The position numbers and the translations under genes were made by a program. The notes under the pieces were generated by a model. It searched no databases. It was not told where the DNA came from and worked only from the letters and a program-made list of their open reading frames with translations. Positions 25,360 through 34,991 of a stretch of 64,000 nt of DNA are shown here, piece after piece. Origin of the DNA: Citrobacter arsenatis (lineage in GTDB: Bacteria; Pseudomonadota; Gammaproteobacteria; Enterobacterales; Enterobacteriaceae); the NCBI RefSeq assembly GCF_004353845.1, contig NZ_CP037864.1, forward strand, positions 4,650,001-4,714,000, read 5' to 3'. Every line of letters starts with the position of its first letter. Position 1 is the stretch's first letter.

Positions 25360-26337
25360 ATGCTTTTAGCGACGGCGCTGTTAATAATTGGTTTACTTCT
25401 GGTGGTCTACGGTGCCGACCGTCTGGTGTTTGCTGCATCCATTTTATGTCGAAACTTCGGTATTCCCCCCATTATCATCGGGATGACCGTGGTCAGCATC
25501 GGTACGTCGTTACCCGAGATAATTGTCTCCCTTGCCGCATCAATGAATGGACAACTCGATTTAGCCGTCGGTACCGCCATCGGCTCTAACATCACCAACA
25601 TTCTGCTTATTTTAGGCCTGTCGGCGCTGATTCATCCTTTTACCGTGCATTCTGATGTTCTACGTCGCGAATTACCGCTAATGTTGCTGGTAAGTATTTT
25701 AGCCGCATCCGTCTTGTATGACGGGCAGTTGAGCCGCAGCGATGGATTCTTTCTTCTGCTTCTGGCCGTGCTATGGCTGCTATTCATTGTTAAAATCGCC
25801 CGTCTGGCCGAGCGACAAGGCAACGACAGCCTGACCCGCGAGCAAATAGCGGAGCTGCCGCGCGAAGGCGGGTTACCGGTCGCGTTTTTGTGGTTGGGCA
25901 TTGCGCTCATTATTATGCCAATGGCAACTCGTATGGTGGTAGATAACGCAACCGTACTGGCGAACTACTTTGCGATGAGCGAACTCACCATCGGGCTGAC
26001 GGTGGTCGCCATTGGTACCAGCCTGCCGGAACTGGCAACGGCGATTGCGGGTCTGCGTAAAGGTGAGAACGATATTGCCGTCGGTAACATCATCGGCGCG
26101 AACATTTTTAATATTGTTATCGTCCTCGGGCTACCGGCGCTGATTACGCCGGGTGACGTCAACCCGATGGCTTTCACCCGTGACTATAGTGTCATGCTGT
26201 TGGTGAGCGTGATTTTTGCACTACTCTGCTGGCGACGTCCACGCCAGATTGGTCGCGGCGCGGGTGCGCTGCTGACCGGCGGTTTTATCATATGGCTGGC
26301 GATGCTGTATTGGTTATCGCCACTTCTCGTTGAATAA
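25360..26337 (+). CDS. yrbG: Sodium/calcium exchanger-family membrane protein YrbG
   Basis: The 325-aa protein shows the two inverted alpha-repeats of the CaCA superfamily, GTSLPEIIVSLAAS and GTSLPELATAIAGL, each in the middle of a hydrophobic half. The ion specificity in vivo is not established. It overlaps nothing but ends 13 bp before kdsD, as in E. coli where it begins the yrbG-kdsD-kdsC-lptCAB region. Confidence 0.95.
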   Translation: MLLATALLIIGLLLVVYGADRLVFAASILCRNFGIPPIIIGMTVVSIGTSLPEIIVSLAASMNGQLDLAVGTAIGSNITNILLILGLSALIHPFTVHSDVLRRELPLMLLVSILAASVLYDGQLSRSDGFFLLLLAVLWLLFIVKIARLAERQGNDSLTREQIAELPREGGLPVAFLWLGIALIIMPMATRMVVDNATVLANYFAMSELTIGLTVVAIGTSLPELATAIAGLRKGENDIAVGNIIGANIFNIVIVLGLPALITPGDVNPMAFTRDYSVMLLVSVIFALLCWRRPRQIGRGAGALLTGGFIIWLAMLYWLSPLLVE

Positions 26338-26350
26338 CTGGAAACGCATT

Positions 26351-27337
26351 ATGTCGCACTTAGAGTTGCAACCGGGTTTTGACTTTCAGCAAGCAGGCAA
26401 GGAAGTCCTGGCAATTGAACGTGAAGGCCTGGCGGAGCTTGATCAGTACATCAACCAAAATTTTACCCTCGCATGTGAGAAAATATTCAGTTGCCCGGGC
26501 AAAGTTGTGGTGATGGGGATGGGGAAATCCGGACATATCGGGCGGAAAATGGCGGCCACATTTGCCAGCACCGGCACCCCCTCATTTTTTGTACACCCTG
26601 GCGAAGCCGCACATGGCGATCTGGGGATGGTCTCGCCGCAGGATGTGGTCATCGCCATATCTAACTCCGGGGAATCCAATGAGATAGCGGCATTGATCCC
26701 GGTATTAAAACGTCTTCATGTACCACTTATCTGCATGACCGGTCGTCCGGAAAGCAGCATGGCGCGTGCGGCAGATGTGCATCTGTGTGTTAAAGTGCCC
26801 AAGGAAGCTTGCCCGTTAGGACTGGCGCCGACCAGCAGCACGACCGCTACGCTGGTAATGGGCGATGCGCTTGCCGTGGCATTATTAAAAGCGCGTGGCT
26901 TTACTGCGGAAGATTTTGCGTTATCTCATCCCGGTGGCGCACTGGGCCGTAAGCTTTTACTGCGCGTTAACGATATTATGCATACGGGCGATGAAATCCC
27001 GCATGTGAATAAAAGCGCCAGCCTGCGTGACGCCTTACTTGAGATCACGCGTAAAAATCTCGGTATGACCGTTATTTGCGATGATGCCATGAAGATTGAC
27101 GGTATCTTCACCGATGGCGATTTACGTCGTGTCTTCGATATGGGCGTTGATGTACGCCAGTTAGGCATTGCCGATGTGATGACCCCAGGAGGCATTCGCG
27201 TGCGTCCGGGTATTCTTGCCGTTGATGCCCTGAACTTAATGCAGTCCCGCCATATCACCTCGGTAATGGTTGCTGATGGCGACCAGTTACTCGGTGTGTT
27301 ACATATGCATGATCTGCTGCGTGCAGGTGTAGTGTAA
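26351..27337 (+). CDS. kdsD: Arabinose-5-phosphate isomerase KdsD
   Basis: KdsD converts ribulose-5-phosphate to arabinose-5-phosphate, the first step to KDO. The 328-aa protein combines an N-terminal SIS domain (GMGKSGHIGRKMAATFASTG) with two C-terminal CBS repeats. Start MSHLELQPGFDFQ as in E. coli; it begins 13 bp after yrbG. Confidence 0.97.
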   Translation: MSHLELQPGFDFQQAGKEVLAIEREGLAELDQYINQNFTLACEKIFSCPGKVVVMGMGKSGHIGRKMAATFASTGTPSFFVHPGEAAHGDLGMVSPQDVVIAISNSGESNEIAALIPVLKRLHVPLICMTGRPESSMARAADVHLCVKVPKEACPLGLAPTSSTTATLVMGDALAVALLKARGFTAEDFALSHPGGALGRKLLLRVNDIMHTGDEIPHVNKSASLRDALLEITRKNLGMTVICDDAMKIDGIFTDGDLRRVFDMGVDVRQLGIADVMTPGGIRVRPGILAVDALNLMQSRHITSVMVADGDQLLGVLHMHDLLRAGVV

Positions 27338-27357
27338 GAAACTCAAGGATAATGAAA

Positions 27358-27924
27358 ATGAGTAAAGCAGGTGCGTCGCTTGCGACCTGTTATGGACCCG
27401 TCAGCGCAGACGTTATCACCCGGGCAGAAAACATTCGTTTGCTGATCCTGGATGTGGATGGCGTGCTGTCTGATGGTCTGATTTACATGGGCAACAACGG
27501 TGAAGAGTTAAAGGCTTTTAACGTCCGCGATGGTTACGGAATCCGCTGTGCGCTCACTTCCGGTATTGAGGTTGCCATTATTACCGGGCGAAAGGCTAAA
27601 CTTGTAGAAGATCGCTGTTCCACATTAGGGATCACGCATCTGTATCAGGGGCAGTCAGACAAACTTGTCGCCTTTAACGATCTCCTTAGTAAACTGGCGA
27701 TCGCACCTGAAAATGTCGCCTATGTAGGCGATGACCTGATCGACTGGCCGGTGATGGCGCAAGTAGGATTAAGCGTGGCGGTGGCAGATGCGCATCCTTT
27801 GCTGATCCCGCGGGCAGATTATGTCACCCGCATTGACGGGGGACGCGGCGCTGTGCGTGAAGTCTGCGATTTATTACTCCTGGCGCAGGGCAAACTGGAC
27901 GAGGCCAAAGGGCAATCGATATGA
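27358..27924 (+). CDS. kdsC: 3-deoxy-D-manno-octulosonate 8-phosphate phosphatase KdsC
   Basis: KdsC releases KDO from KDO-8-phosphate. The 188-aa HAD-family protein has the DxD nucleophile motif LDVDGVLSDG (D32, D34). I chose ATG 27358 over 27352 because AAGGA is 8 bp before it. Its end overlaps lptC by ATGA. Confidence 0.96.
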   Translation: MSKAGASLATCYGPVSADVITRAENIRLLILDVDGVLSDGLIYMGNNGEELKAFNVRDGYGIRCALTSGIEVAIITGRKAKLVEDRCSTLGITHLYQGQSDKLVAFNDLLSKLAIAPENVAYVGDDLIDWPVMAQVGLSVAVADAHPLLIPRADYVTRIDGGRGAVREVCDLLLLAQGKLDEAKGQSI

Positions 27925-28496
27925 GCAAAACCAGACGTTGGGTTATCATTCTACTGTCGCTGGCTGTCCTTGTGATGATTGGTATTAATCTGGCAGACAA
28001 AGACGACACCACTCAGGTCGTCGTCAATAACAACGAGCCAACCTATAAGAGCGAGCATACTGATACTCTCGTGTATAGTCCGGAAGGCGCGCTGAGCTAT
28101 CACTTGATCGCGCAACACGTTGAATATTATTCGGAACAAGCGGTTTCGTGGTTTACCCAACCGGTATTAACCACGTTTGATAAGGATAAAGTACCGACCT
28201 GGTCGATCAAGGCCGATAAAGCCAAATTGACCAACGATCGCATGCTGTATCTGTACGGTCATGTTGAGGTCAACGCCCTGGTGCCCGACTCTCAACTACG
28301 CAGAATTACCACCGATAACGCACAGATTAATCTGGTGACCCAAGACGTCACTTCCAATGATCTTGTCACGTTATATGGCACAACATTTAACTCCAGCGGA
28401 CTGAAGATGCGCGGCAACTTACGCAGCAAGAACGCCGAGCTGATTGAAAAGGTTAGAACCTCATATGAAATCCAAAACAAACAAACTCAGCCTTAA
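27921..28496 (+). CDS. lptC: LPS export protein LptC
   Basis: LptC is a bitopic inner-membrane component of the Lpt bridge and receives LPS from LptB2FG. The 191-aa protein has one N-terminal membrane helix (about 7-25) and a periplasmic beta-jellyroll domain. It starts inside the kdsC stop (ATGA). Confidence 0.96.
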   Translation: MSKTRRWVIILLSLAVLVMIGINLADKDDTTQVVVNNNEPTYKSEHTDTLVYSPEGALSYHLIAQHVEYYSEQAVSWFTQPVLTTFDKDKVPTWSIKADKAKLTNDRMLYLYGHVEVNALVPDSQLRRITTDNAQINLVTQDVTSNDLVTLYGTTFNSSGLKMRGNLRSKNAELIEKVRTSYEIQNKQTQP

Positions 28497-29019
28497 TCTT
28501 GTGCTTGCCAGCTCACTTCTGGCCGCCAGCATTCCGGCATTTGCCGTCACCGGCGATACCGAACAGCCGATTCACATTGAGTCGGACCAGCAGTCCCTGG
28601 ATATGCAGGGCAACGTGGTGACGTTTACTGGCAACGTGATTGTGACTCAGGGCACCATCAAAATTAACGCCGATAAAGTCGTCGTGACCCGCCCTGGCGG
28701 TGAAGACGGAAAAGAAGTGATTGACGGTTACGGAAATCCGGCGACGTTTTACCAGATGCAGGATAACGGTAAACCGGTTAAAGGCCACGCCTCGCAGATG
28801 CACTATGAACTGGCGAAAGACTTCGTCGTTCTCACCGGTAAGGCTTATCTGGAACAGCTCGATAGCAACATTACGGGCGATAAGATCACCTATCTGGTAA
28901 AAGAGCAGAAAATGCAGGCCTTCAGCGATAAAGGCAAACGCGTCACCACCGTTCTGGTTCCGTCGCAGTTGCAGGACAAAAACAAGACCAAGGCTCCAGC
29001 AGAGAAAAAAGGTAACTGA
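28465..29019 (+). CDS. lptA: LPS periplasmic bridge protein LptA
   Basis: LptA oligomerises as the periplasmic bridge carrying LPS. The 184-aa protein has a signal peptide ending near ASIPAFA-V (residue 27) and an OstA/LptA beta-jellyroll. The first 32 bp overlap the end of lptC. C-terminal tail is lysine-rich and slightly different from E. coli (185 aa). Confidence 0.96.
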   Translation: MKSKTNKLSLNLVLASSLLAASIPAFAVTGDTEQPIHIESDQQSLDMQGNVVTFTGNVIVTQGTIKINADKVVVTRPGGEDGKEVIDGYGNPATFYQMQDNGKPVKGHASQMHYELAKDFVVLTGKAYLEQLDSNITGDKITYLVKEQKMQAFSDKGKRVTTVLVPSQLQDKNKTKAPAEKKGN

Positions 29020-29025
29020 TTCGTT

Positions 29026-29751
29026 ATGGCAACATTAACTGCAAAGAACCTTGCAAAGGCCTATAAGGGCCGCCGAGTGGTGGAAGATGTCAGTCTGACC
29101 GTCAACTCCGGGGAGATCGTCGGTCTGCTCGGCCCTAATGGTGCGGGCAAGACAACGACCTTTTACATGGTGGTCGGCATTGTCCCGCGCGATGCGGGCA
29201 ACATTATCATTGATGACGAAGATATCAGCCTGTTACCTCTGCATGCGCGCGCACGTCGCGGCATCGGCTACTTACCGCAGGAGGCGTCTATTTTCCGTCG
29301 CCTGAGCGTGTTTGATAACCTGATGGCGGTCCTGCAAATTCGTGACGATCTCACCAGCGAGCAGCGCGAAGATCGCGCTAACGAGCTGATGGAAGAATTC
29401 CATATCGAACACCTGCGTGACAGCATGGGGCAGTCGCTTTCCGGTGGTGAACGACGCCGCGTGGAGATCGCCCGCGCGCTGGCCGCTAATCCGAAATTTA
29501 TCCTGCTGGATGAGCCGTTTGCCGGTGTTGACCCGATTTCTGTTATTGATATCAAACGGATCATCGAACACCTGCGCGACAGCGGGCTTGGGGTGCTGAT
29601 TACCGACCATAACGTCCGCGAAACGCTGGCAGTGTGTGAACGTGCCTATATCGTGAGTCAAGGCCACCTGATCGCGCACGGCACGCCAACAGAAATACTG
29701 CAGGATGAGCACGTTAAGCGCGTATACCTTGGGGAAGACTTCAGACTCTGA
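29026..29751 (+). CDS. lptB: LPS export ATPase LptB
   Basis: LptB is the ATPase of the LptB2FGC extractor. The 241-aa protein has Walker A GPNGAGKT at 36-43, signature LSGGERRR and Walker B LLDEPFAGVDP. It lies 6 bp after lptA and 46 bp before rpoN. Confidence 0.98.
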   Translation: MATLTAKNLAKAYKGRRVVEDVSLTVNSGEIVGLLGPNGAGKTTTFYMVVGIVPRDAGNIIIDDEDISLLPLHARARRGIGYLPQEASIFRRLSVFDNLMAVLQIRDDLTSEQREDRANELMEEFHIEHLRDSMGQSLSGGERRRVEIARALAANPKFILLDEPFAGVDPISVIDIKRIIEHLRDSGLGVLITDHNVRETLAVCERAYIVSQGHLIAHGTPTEILQDEHVKRVYLGEDFRL

Positions 29752-29797
29752 TAGGGTAGAAGACTTCACGTCACCGCAGGAGAGAACAACTCTGAAC

Positions 29798-31231
29798 ATG
29801 AAGCAAGGTTTGCAACTCAGGCTTAGCCAACAACTGGCGATGACGCCTCAGCTACAACAGGCGATCCGTCTGTTGCAGTTGTCCACGCTGGAACTTCAGC
29901 AAGAACTTCAGCAAGCGCTGGAAAGTAACCCACTGCTCGAGCAAACCGATCTTCACGACGAAATTGATACCCAGGAAAAACAGGACAGCGAATCCCTCGA
30001 TACCGCCGATGCTCTCGAACAAAAAGAGATGCCAGAGGAACTACCGCTGGACGCCAGTTGGGATGAAATTTACACCGCCGGTACGCCTTCTGGCACCAGC
30101 GGAGATTACATCGACGACGAACTGCCTGTGTATCAGGGTGAGACCACGCAATCGCTGCAGGATTACCTGATGTGGCAGGTGGAACTGACCCCGTTCTCGG
30201 ATACCGATCGCGCCATCGCGACATCCATTGTTGATGCGGTAGACGAAACCGGTTATCTCACCGTAACCCTGGACGATATTCTCGAAAGTATGGGCGATGA
30301 CGACGTCGGTATGGACGAAATCGAAGCCGTGCTTAAACGCGTTCAGCGTTTTGATCCCGTGGGCGTAGCGGCCAAAGATCTCCGCGACTGCTTACTGATC
30401 CAACTTTCACAGTTTGATAAAGCTACGCCGTGGCTGGAAGAAGCGCGACTGATCATCAGCGATCACCTCGATCTGTTAGCCAACCATGACTTCCGCACGC
30501 TGATGCGCGTGACCCGACTGAAAGAAGATGTGCTAAAAGAAGCCGTCAATCTTATCCAGTCTCTGGACCCAAGGCCTGGGCAATCGATCCAGACCGGCGA
30601 GCCAGAATACGTCATTCCAGATGTACTGGTGCGTAAGCATAACGATCGTTGGGTGGTCGAACTCAACGGCGACAGCATTCCACGACTGCAGATTAATCAG
30701 CATTACGCCGCCATGTGCAATAACGCGCGCAACGATGCCGACAGCCAGTTTATTCGCAGTAATCTACAGGATGCGAAGTGGCTGATTAAAAGTCTGGAAA
30801 GCCGCAATGATACGCTGCTGCGCGTCAGTCGCTGTATCGTTGAACAGCAGCAAGCCTTCTTTGAGCAAGGCGAAGAGTTTATGAAACCGATGGTGCTGGC
30901 GGATATCGCCCAGGCCGTCGAAATGCACGAATCGACCATTTCCCGAGTGACCACGCAAAAGTATCTGCACAGTCCACGCGGCATTTTTGAACTGAAGTAT
31001 TTCTTTTCCAGTCACGTTAATACTGAAGGCGGAGGTGAAGCCTCATCCACAGCTATCCGTGCGCTGGTGAAGAAATTAATTGCTGCGGAGAACCCCGCGA
31101 AACCGCTGAGTGACAGCAAGTTAACCTCTATGCTGTCAGAACAGGGTATCATGGTGGCACGCCGCACCGTTGCGAAGTACCGAGAGTCTTTATCCATTCC
31201 GCCGTCTAACCAGCGCAAACAGCTGGTCTGA
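29798..31231 (+). CDS. rpoN: RNA polymerase sigma-54 factor RpoN
   Basis: RpoN directs transcription of nitrogen and other stress genes with enhancer-binding activators. The 477-aa protein has the glutamine-rich region I (QLSQQLAMTPQLQQAIRLLQ-type), an acidic region II, and the C-terminal RpoN box ARRTVAKYRES. The start MKQGLQLRL follows AGGAGAG. The open frame extends 31 codons upstream into lptB without homology. Confidence 0.97.
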   Translation: MKQGLQLRLSQQLAMTPQLQQAIRLLQLSTLELQQELQQALESNPLLEQTDLHDEIDTQEKQDSESLDTADALEQKEMPEELPLDASWDEIYTAGTPSGTSGDYIDDELPVYQGETTQSLQDYLMWQVELTPFSDTDRAIATSIVDAVDETGYLTVTLDDILESMGDDDVGMDEIEAVLKRVQRFDPVGVAAKDLRDCLLIQLSQFDKATPWLEEARLIISDHLDLLANHDFRTLMRVTRLKEDVLKEAVNLIQSLDPRPGQSIQTGEPEYVIPDVLVRKHNDRWVVELNGDSIPRLQINQHYAAMCNNARNDADSQFIRSNLQDAKWLIKSLESRNDTLLRVSRCIVEQQQAFFEQGEEFMKPMVLADIAQAVEMHESTISRVTTQKYLHSPRGIFELKYFFSSHVNTEGGGEASSTAIRALVKKLIAAENPAKPLSDSKLTSMLSEQGIMVARRTVAKYRESLSIPPSNQRKQLV

Positions 31232-31253
31232 CCCAACCGATAAGGAAGACACT

Positions 31254-31541
31254 ATGCAGCTCAACATCACTGGAAACAACGTCGAAATCACTGAAGCCCT
31301 GCGCGATTTTGTGAATACAAAATTCGCCAAGCTCGAGCAATATTTCGACCGGATTAATCAGGTCTATATTGTGTTGAAAGTGGAGAAGGTTACACATATC
31401 TCGGATGCAACACTGCATGTGAACGGTGGCGAAATTCATGCCAGCGCGGAAGGTCAGGATATGTACGCCGCCATTGACGGTTTAATTGATAAACTGGCTC
31501 GGCAGTTAACAAAACATAAAGATAAACTGAAACAGCACTAA
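31254..31541 (+). CDS. hpf: Ribosome hibernation promoting factor Hpf
   Basis: Short-type Hpf helps form 100S dimers in stationary phase. The 95-aa protein starts MQLNITGNNVEITEALRDFV and lies 22 bp downstream of rpoN behind AAGGAAG. Confidence 0.96.
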   Translation: MQLNITGNNVEITEALRDFVNTKFAKLEQYFDRINQVYIVLKVEKVTHISDATLHVNGGEIHASAEGQDMYAAIDGLIDKLARQLTKHKDKLKQH

Positions 31542-31570
31542 CTTGTCCGGGCAGTTAGCGGGTGCAGGAC

Positions 31571-31595
31571 GGCCTGTTGTTTAGCACAACGGGCC
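31571..31595 (+). other. Hairpin between hpf and ptsN
   Basis: GGCC-GTTGT/ACAAC-GGCC forms a near-perfect stem followed by ATTTGT. It may attenuate or process the rpoN-hpf-ptsN transcript; there is no full T run. Confidence 0.4.
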
Positions 31596-31624
31596 ATTTG
31601 TACAGTTAGCGCTTAGGTGAAATT

Positions 31625-32116
31625 ATGACAAATAACGATACGACTCTACAACTGAGCAATGTTCTTAACCAGGAATGTACGCGCGCGGCCGTTCACTGCC
31701 AAAGCAAAAAACGCGCACTGGAAATCATCAGTGAACTGGCGGCAAAACAGCTCAGCTTGCCTCCTCAGGTGGTATTTGAAGCCATTCTGACGCGTGAGAA
31801 AATGGGCAGTACCGGCATCGGTAATGGTATTGCTATTCCGCACGGAAAGCTGGAAGAAGACACGATGCGCGCGGTTGGCGTGTTTGTGCAACTTGAAACG
31901 CCTATCGCCTTCGACGCCATTGATAATCAACCCGTCGATCTGCTTTTCGCCCTGCTGGTCCCGGCAGACCAAACCAAGACGCATTTGCATACGTTGTCAC
32001 TGGTCGCCAAACGTCTGGCTGATAAAACTATCTGCCGCCGTCTGCGGGCCGCACAGAGTGACCAGGAGTTGTATCAAATCATCACGGACACCGAAGGTGG
32101 ACAGGATGAAGCATAA
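31625..32116 (+). CDS. ptsN: Nitrogen-PTS enzyme IIA (EIIA-Ntr)
   Basis: PtsN receives phosphate from Npr and regulates potassium transport and other processes. The 163-aa protein has the active-site histidine H73 in GIAIPHGKLE. It belongs to the rpoN-hpf-ptsN-rapZ-npr cluster. Confidence 0.97.
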   Translation: MTNNDTTLQLSNVLNQECTRAAVHCQSKKRALEIISELAAKQLSLPPQVVFEAILTREKMGSTGIGNGIAIPHGKLEEDTMRAVGVFVQLETPIAFDAIDNQPVDLLFALLVPADQTKTHLHTLSLVAKRLADKTICRRLRAAQSDQELYQIITDTEGGQDEA

Positions 32117-32161
32117 CAGCCCAATGGCATCCTTTTTTGTCGTTGTGAGGAGAAACAGTAC

Positions 32162-33016
32162 ATGGTACTGATGATCGTCAGCGGTCGCTCAGGGTCAGGC
32201 AAATCTGTCGCCCTGCGTGCGCTGGAAGATATGGGTTTTTACTGCGTGGATAACCTTCCCGTAGTGCTGTTGCCCGATCTGGCTCGTACTCTGGCCGATC
32301 GCCAGATTTCTGCGGCCGTCAGCATTGATGTGCGCAACATGCCTGAGTCCCCGGAGATATTCGAGCAGGCAATGAACAATCTGCCTGAAGGCTTCTCACC
32401 ACAGCTGCTGTTCCTTGACGCCGATCGTAACACGCTGATTCGCCGCTACAGCGACACCCGTCGCCTGCATCCGCTCTCCAGTAAGAACTTATCTCTGGAA
32501 AGCGCTATCGATAAGGAAAGCGATTTGCTGGAGCCTCTGCGCTCTCGCGCTGACCTGATCGTTGATACCTCCGAAATGTCCGTGCATGAACTGGCGGAAA
32601 TGTTGCGTACCCGACTGCTGGGCAAACGTGAACGCGAATTGACGATGGTATTCGAATCCTTTGGTTTCAAACACGGTATCCCGATTGACGCGGATTACGT
32701 CTTTGACGTGCGCTTCCTGCCGAACCCACACTGGGATCCGAAGCTGCGCCCGATGACCGGTCTTGACCGCCCCGTCGCCGCCTTCCTCGACAGGCACACA
32801 GAAGTACACAATTTTATCTACCAGACTCGCAGCTATCTTGAGCTATGGTTACCCATGCTGGAGACTAACAACCGCAGCTACCTCACCGTAGCCATCGGCT
32901 GTACCGGCGGGAAACACCGTTCGGTGTATATTGCAGAGCAACTGGCAGACTACTTCCGCTCACGCGGTAAAAACGTGCAGTCACGCCATCGTACGCTGGA
33001 AAAACGTAAATCATGA
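32162..33016 (+). CDS. rapZ: RNase adapter protein RapZ
   Basis: RapZ binds the sRNA GlmZ and presents it to RNase E, thereby setting GlmS synthesis. The 284-aa protein has an N-terminal P-loop GRSGSGKS (8-15) and the C-terminal RNA-binding domain with the basic end RGKNVQSRHRTLEKRKS. It overlaps npr by ATGA. Confidence 0.97.
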   Translation: MVLMIVSGRSGSGKSVALRALEDMGFYCVDNLPVVLLPDLARTLADRQISAAVSIDVRNMPESPEIFEQAMNNLPEGFSPQLLFLDADRNTLIRRYSDTRRLHPLSSKNLSLESAIDKESDLLEPLRSRADLIVDTSEMSVHELAEMLRTRLLGKRERELTMVFESFGFKHGIPIDADYVFDVRFLPNPHWDPKLRPMTGLDRPVAAFLDRHTEVHNFIYQTRSYLELWLPMLETNNRSYLTVAIGCTGGKHRSVYIAEQLADYFRSRGKNVQSRHRTLEKRKS

Positions 33017-33285
33017 CCGTGAAGCAAACCGTTGAAATCACGAATAAGCTGGGCATGCATGCCCGCCCAGCCATGAAACTGTTTGAACTGATGCAGGGCT
33101 TCGAAGCAGAAGTGTTGCTGCGTAATGATGAAGGAACTGAAGCCGAGGCCAACAGCGTTATCGCTCTGCTGATGCTGGATTCCGCCAAAGGGCGTCAGAT
33201 AGAAGTTGAAGCCACGGGCCCGCAAGAAGTTGAAGCCCTGGCAGCGGTAATTGCCCTGTTTAACTCAGGGTTTGACGAGGATTAG
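33013..33285 (+). CDS. npr: Nitrogen-PTS phosphocarrier protein NPr
   Basis: NPr passes phosphate from PtsP to PtsN. The 90-aa HPr-fold protein has the active H16 in KLGMHARPAMKLF. It is the last gene of the rpoN cluster and is followed by REP sequences. Confidence 0.96.
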   Translation: MTVKQTVEITNKLGMHARPAMKLFELMQGFEAEVLLRNDEGTEAEANSVIALLMLDSAKGRQIEVEATGPQEVEALAAVIALFNSGFDED

Positions 33286-33290
33286 CGAAG

Positions 33291-33375
<85 letters not shown>

Positions 33376-33383
33376 TAACTCCG

Positions 33384-34103
33384 CTAATACAGCTTATTTT
33401 CCCGCATAAACGACTCACCGCCTAACTGGCGCATTTGGCGCATAATCCACGCCTGGCGGCTACGCACATAACCAGATGGCGCATTCGCCTTAAAACGCAA
33501 AGGATTAGGCAATACCGCCGCCAGCAAGGCCGCTTCAGACATACTCAGCCGACTGGCAGGCTTATGGAAATAGCGCTGCGCCGCCGCCTCCACGCCAAAA
33601 ATTCCATCGCCAAACTCAGCAATGTTCAGGTAAACGGTCAGAATACGTTTCTTGCTCCAGACGGTTTCCATACCCAGCGTTAGTCCGGCTTCAAGCCCCT
33701 TACGTACCCAGCTACGTCCATCCCACAGAAAGAGGTTTTTCGCGGTCTGTTGCGATAGCGTTGACGCCCCGCGAATACGGTTTTCATTGCGTTCATTGTG
33801 CGCCAGCGCTTTCTCTATGGCGGAAACATCAAATCCCCAATGCTCGGGAAACTTCTGGTCCTCTGCGGCAATCACCGCCAGTCCCATCCACGGAGAAATA
33901 TCATCCATACTGACCCAGTCAGAATGCGCCACATAGCCGAAATCACCGGACAGCCATGCGCTCAGCTGCCGCTCGACCATTACTGCCGAGAACGGCACCG
34001 GCATCACACTGAAAAGAGCGATGCCCCCGCCCCAGAATACGGCGAGGACAACGACCGCCCGCAGAAAGATACGTCGCAGAAAGGCGGTAACTCCTTTTCT
34101 CAT
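33384..34103 (-). CDS. mtgA: Monofunctional peptidoglycan glycosyltransferase MtgA
   Basis: MtgA polymerises lipid II into glycan strands. The 239-aa protein (E. coli 242) has one N-terminal membrane helix (about 12-33) and the GT51 motif AAEDQKFPEHWGFD with the catalytic glutamate. Its start overlaps the elbB stop by ATGA. Confidence 0.95.
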   Translation of the reverse strand: MRKGVTAFLRRIFLRAVVVLAVFWGGGIALFSVMPVPFSAVMVERQLSAWLSGDFGYVAHSDWVSMDDISPWMGLAVIAAEDQKFPEHWGFDVSAIEKALAHNERNENRIRGASTLSQQTAKNLFLWDGRSWVRKGLEAGLTLGMETVWSKKRILTVYLNIAEFGDGIFGVEAAAQRYFHKPASRLSMSEAALLAAVLPNPLRFKANAPSGYVRSRQAWIMRQMRQLGGESFMRENKLY

Positions 34104-34753
34104 TCAGCCAGCACCAGCACACGCGATACCAGCTTATCGATACCACTCGCGGCCTGCGCGATGTCCTGCGCCAGCATATAGGCAGGCGTGGTGACGATTT
34201 TGTTGTCTTCATCGACGACAATGTCATCAACTGGACAAGGTACATGCTCAGCGCCCATCTCTTCCAGTACCTCTGCCGTGTCGATATCAGTACCGATGGT
34301 CAGACGCAGCGGGAAGTCAAAAATCTTAGGTAACATGGCGGGCGCAATGCACATAAATCCCAGCGGCTTACCCGCCTGATGCATGGCCACCGCCAGCGCG
34401 GCTAAATCGCTGTCAACCCGGCATTCACTGCCCTGACTGGCAAAATTACTCAGATTTTTGGCCGCGCCAAATCCGCCTGGCACTATCAACGCATCCAGCT
34501 CCGTTGAGACTGCCTGAGCCAGTGGGCGAATATCACCACGTGTAATACGTGCGGCTTCAATCAGCACATTACGCGTTTCCTGCATCGGCTCGCCGGTCAG
34601 ATGATTAATCACATCCGCTTGTTGTTTATCAGGTGCGAAACAGACGGCCTGAGCGCCGTTGCGGGCAATGGCCAGAAGCGTGAGAACAGTTTCATGGATC
34701 TCTGCGCCGTCATACACGCCGCATCCGCTGAGCACTACACCCACTTTTTTCAT
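34100..34753 (-). CDS. elbB: Isoprenoid biosynthesis glyoxalase ElbB
   Basis: ElbB belongs to the DJ-1/PfpI superfamily and shows glyoxalase activity in E. coli; its physiological role is unclear. The 217-aa protein has a GFGAAKNLSNFA strand-turn and the nucleophile-elbow region GFMCIAPAML with the cysteine. It is in an apparent operon with mtgA. Confidence 0.94.
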   Translation of the reverse strand: MKKVGVVLSGCGVYDGAEIHETVLTLLAIARNGAQAVCFAPDKQQADVINHLTGEPMQETRNVLIEAARITRGDIRPLAQAVSTELDALIVPGGFGAAKNLSNFASQGSECRVDSDLAALAVAMHQAGKPLGFMCIAPAMLPKIFDFPLRLTIGTDIDTAEVLEEMGAEHVPCPVDDIVVDEDNKIVTTPAYMLAQDIAQAASGIDKLVSRVLVLAE

Positions 34754-34858
34754 CGCGATACTCCTTTCTCAACTGGCTGAAACATATTAGTTATTATGAT
34801 TTAAATGCTACGCTTCACACATTTAACTGATTCATGTAACAAATTATTTAAGATTTGC

Positions 34859-34864
34859 TATCTT
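34859..34864 (+). promoter_or_regulatory. Predicted -10 element of arcZ
   Basis: TATCTT lies seven bases upstream of the expected arcZ start G at 34871; TGTAAC at 34835-34840 is a weak -35 candidate with 18-bp spacing. ArcA-P repression of arcZ is known in E. coli, and the AT-rich stretch 34836-34857 would be the place for an ArcA site. Confidence 0.5.
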
Positions 34865-34870
34865 AACTGC

Positions 34871-34991
34871 GTGCGGCCTGAAAATTAGGGCTGCGCCCTT
34901 GTAAACAATGATAATAATTTACGGCGCAGCCACGATTTCCCTGGTGTTGGCGCAGTATTCGCGCACCCCGGTCAAGCCGGGGTCATTTTTT
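34871..34991 (+). ncRNA. arcZ: Hfq-dependent sRNA ArcZ
   Basis: ArcZ (RyhA/SraH) activates rpoS and represses several mRNAs; in E. coli it also represses arcB-related functions through a feedback loop with ArcA. The sequence starts GTGCGGCCTGAAAA, holds the conserved seed-containing 3' part (GATTTCCCTGGTGTTGGCGC), and ends in an ACCCCGG/CCGGGGT terminator with an eight-T run. Position between elbB and arcB and orientation opposite to both are as in K-12. The 3' end overlaps the last codons of arcB. Confidence 0.93.
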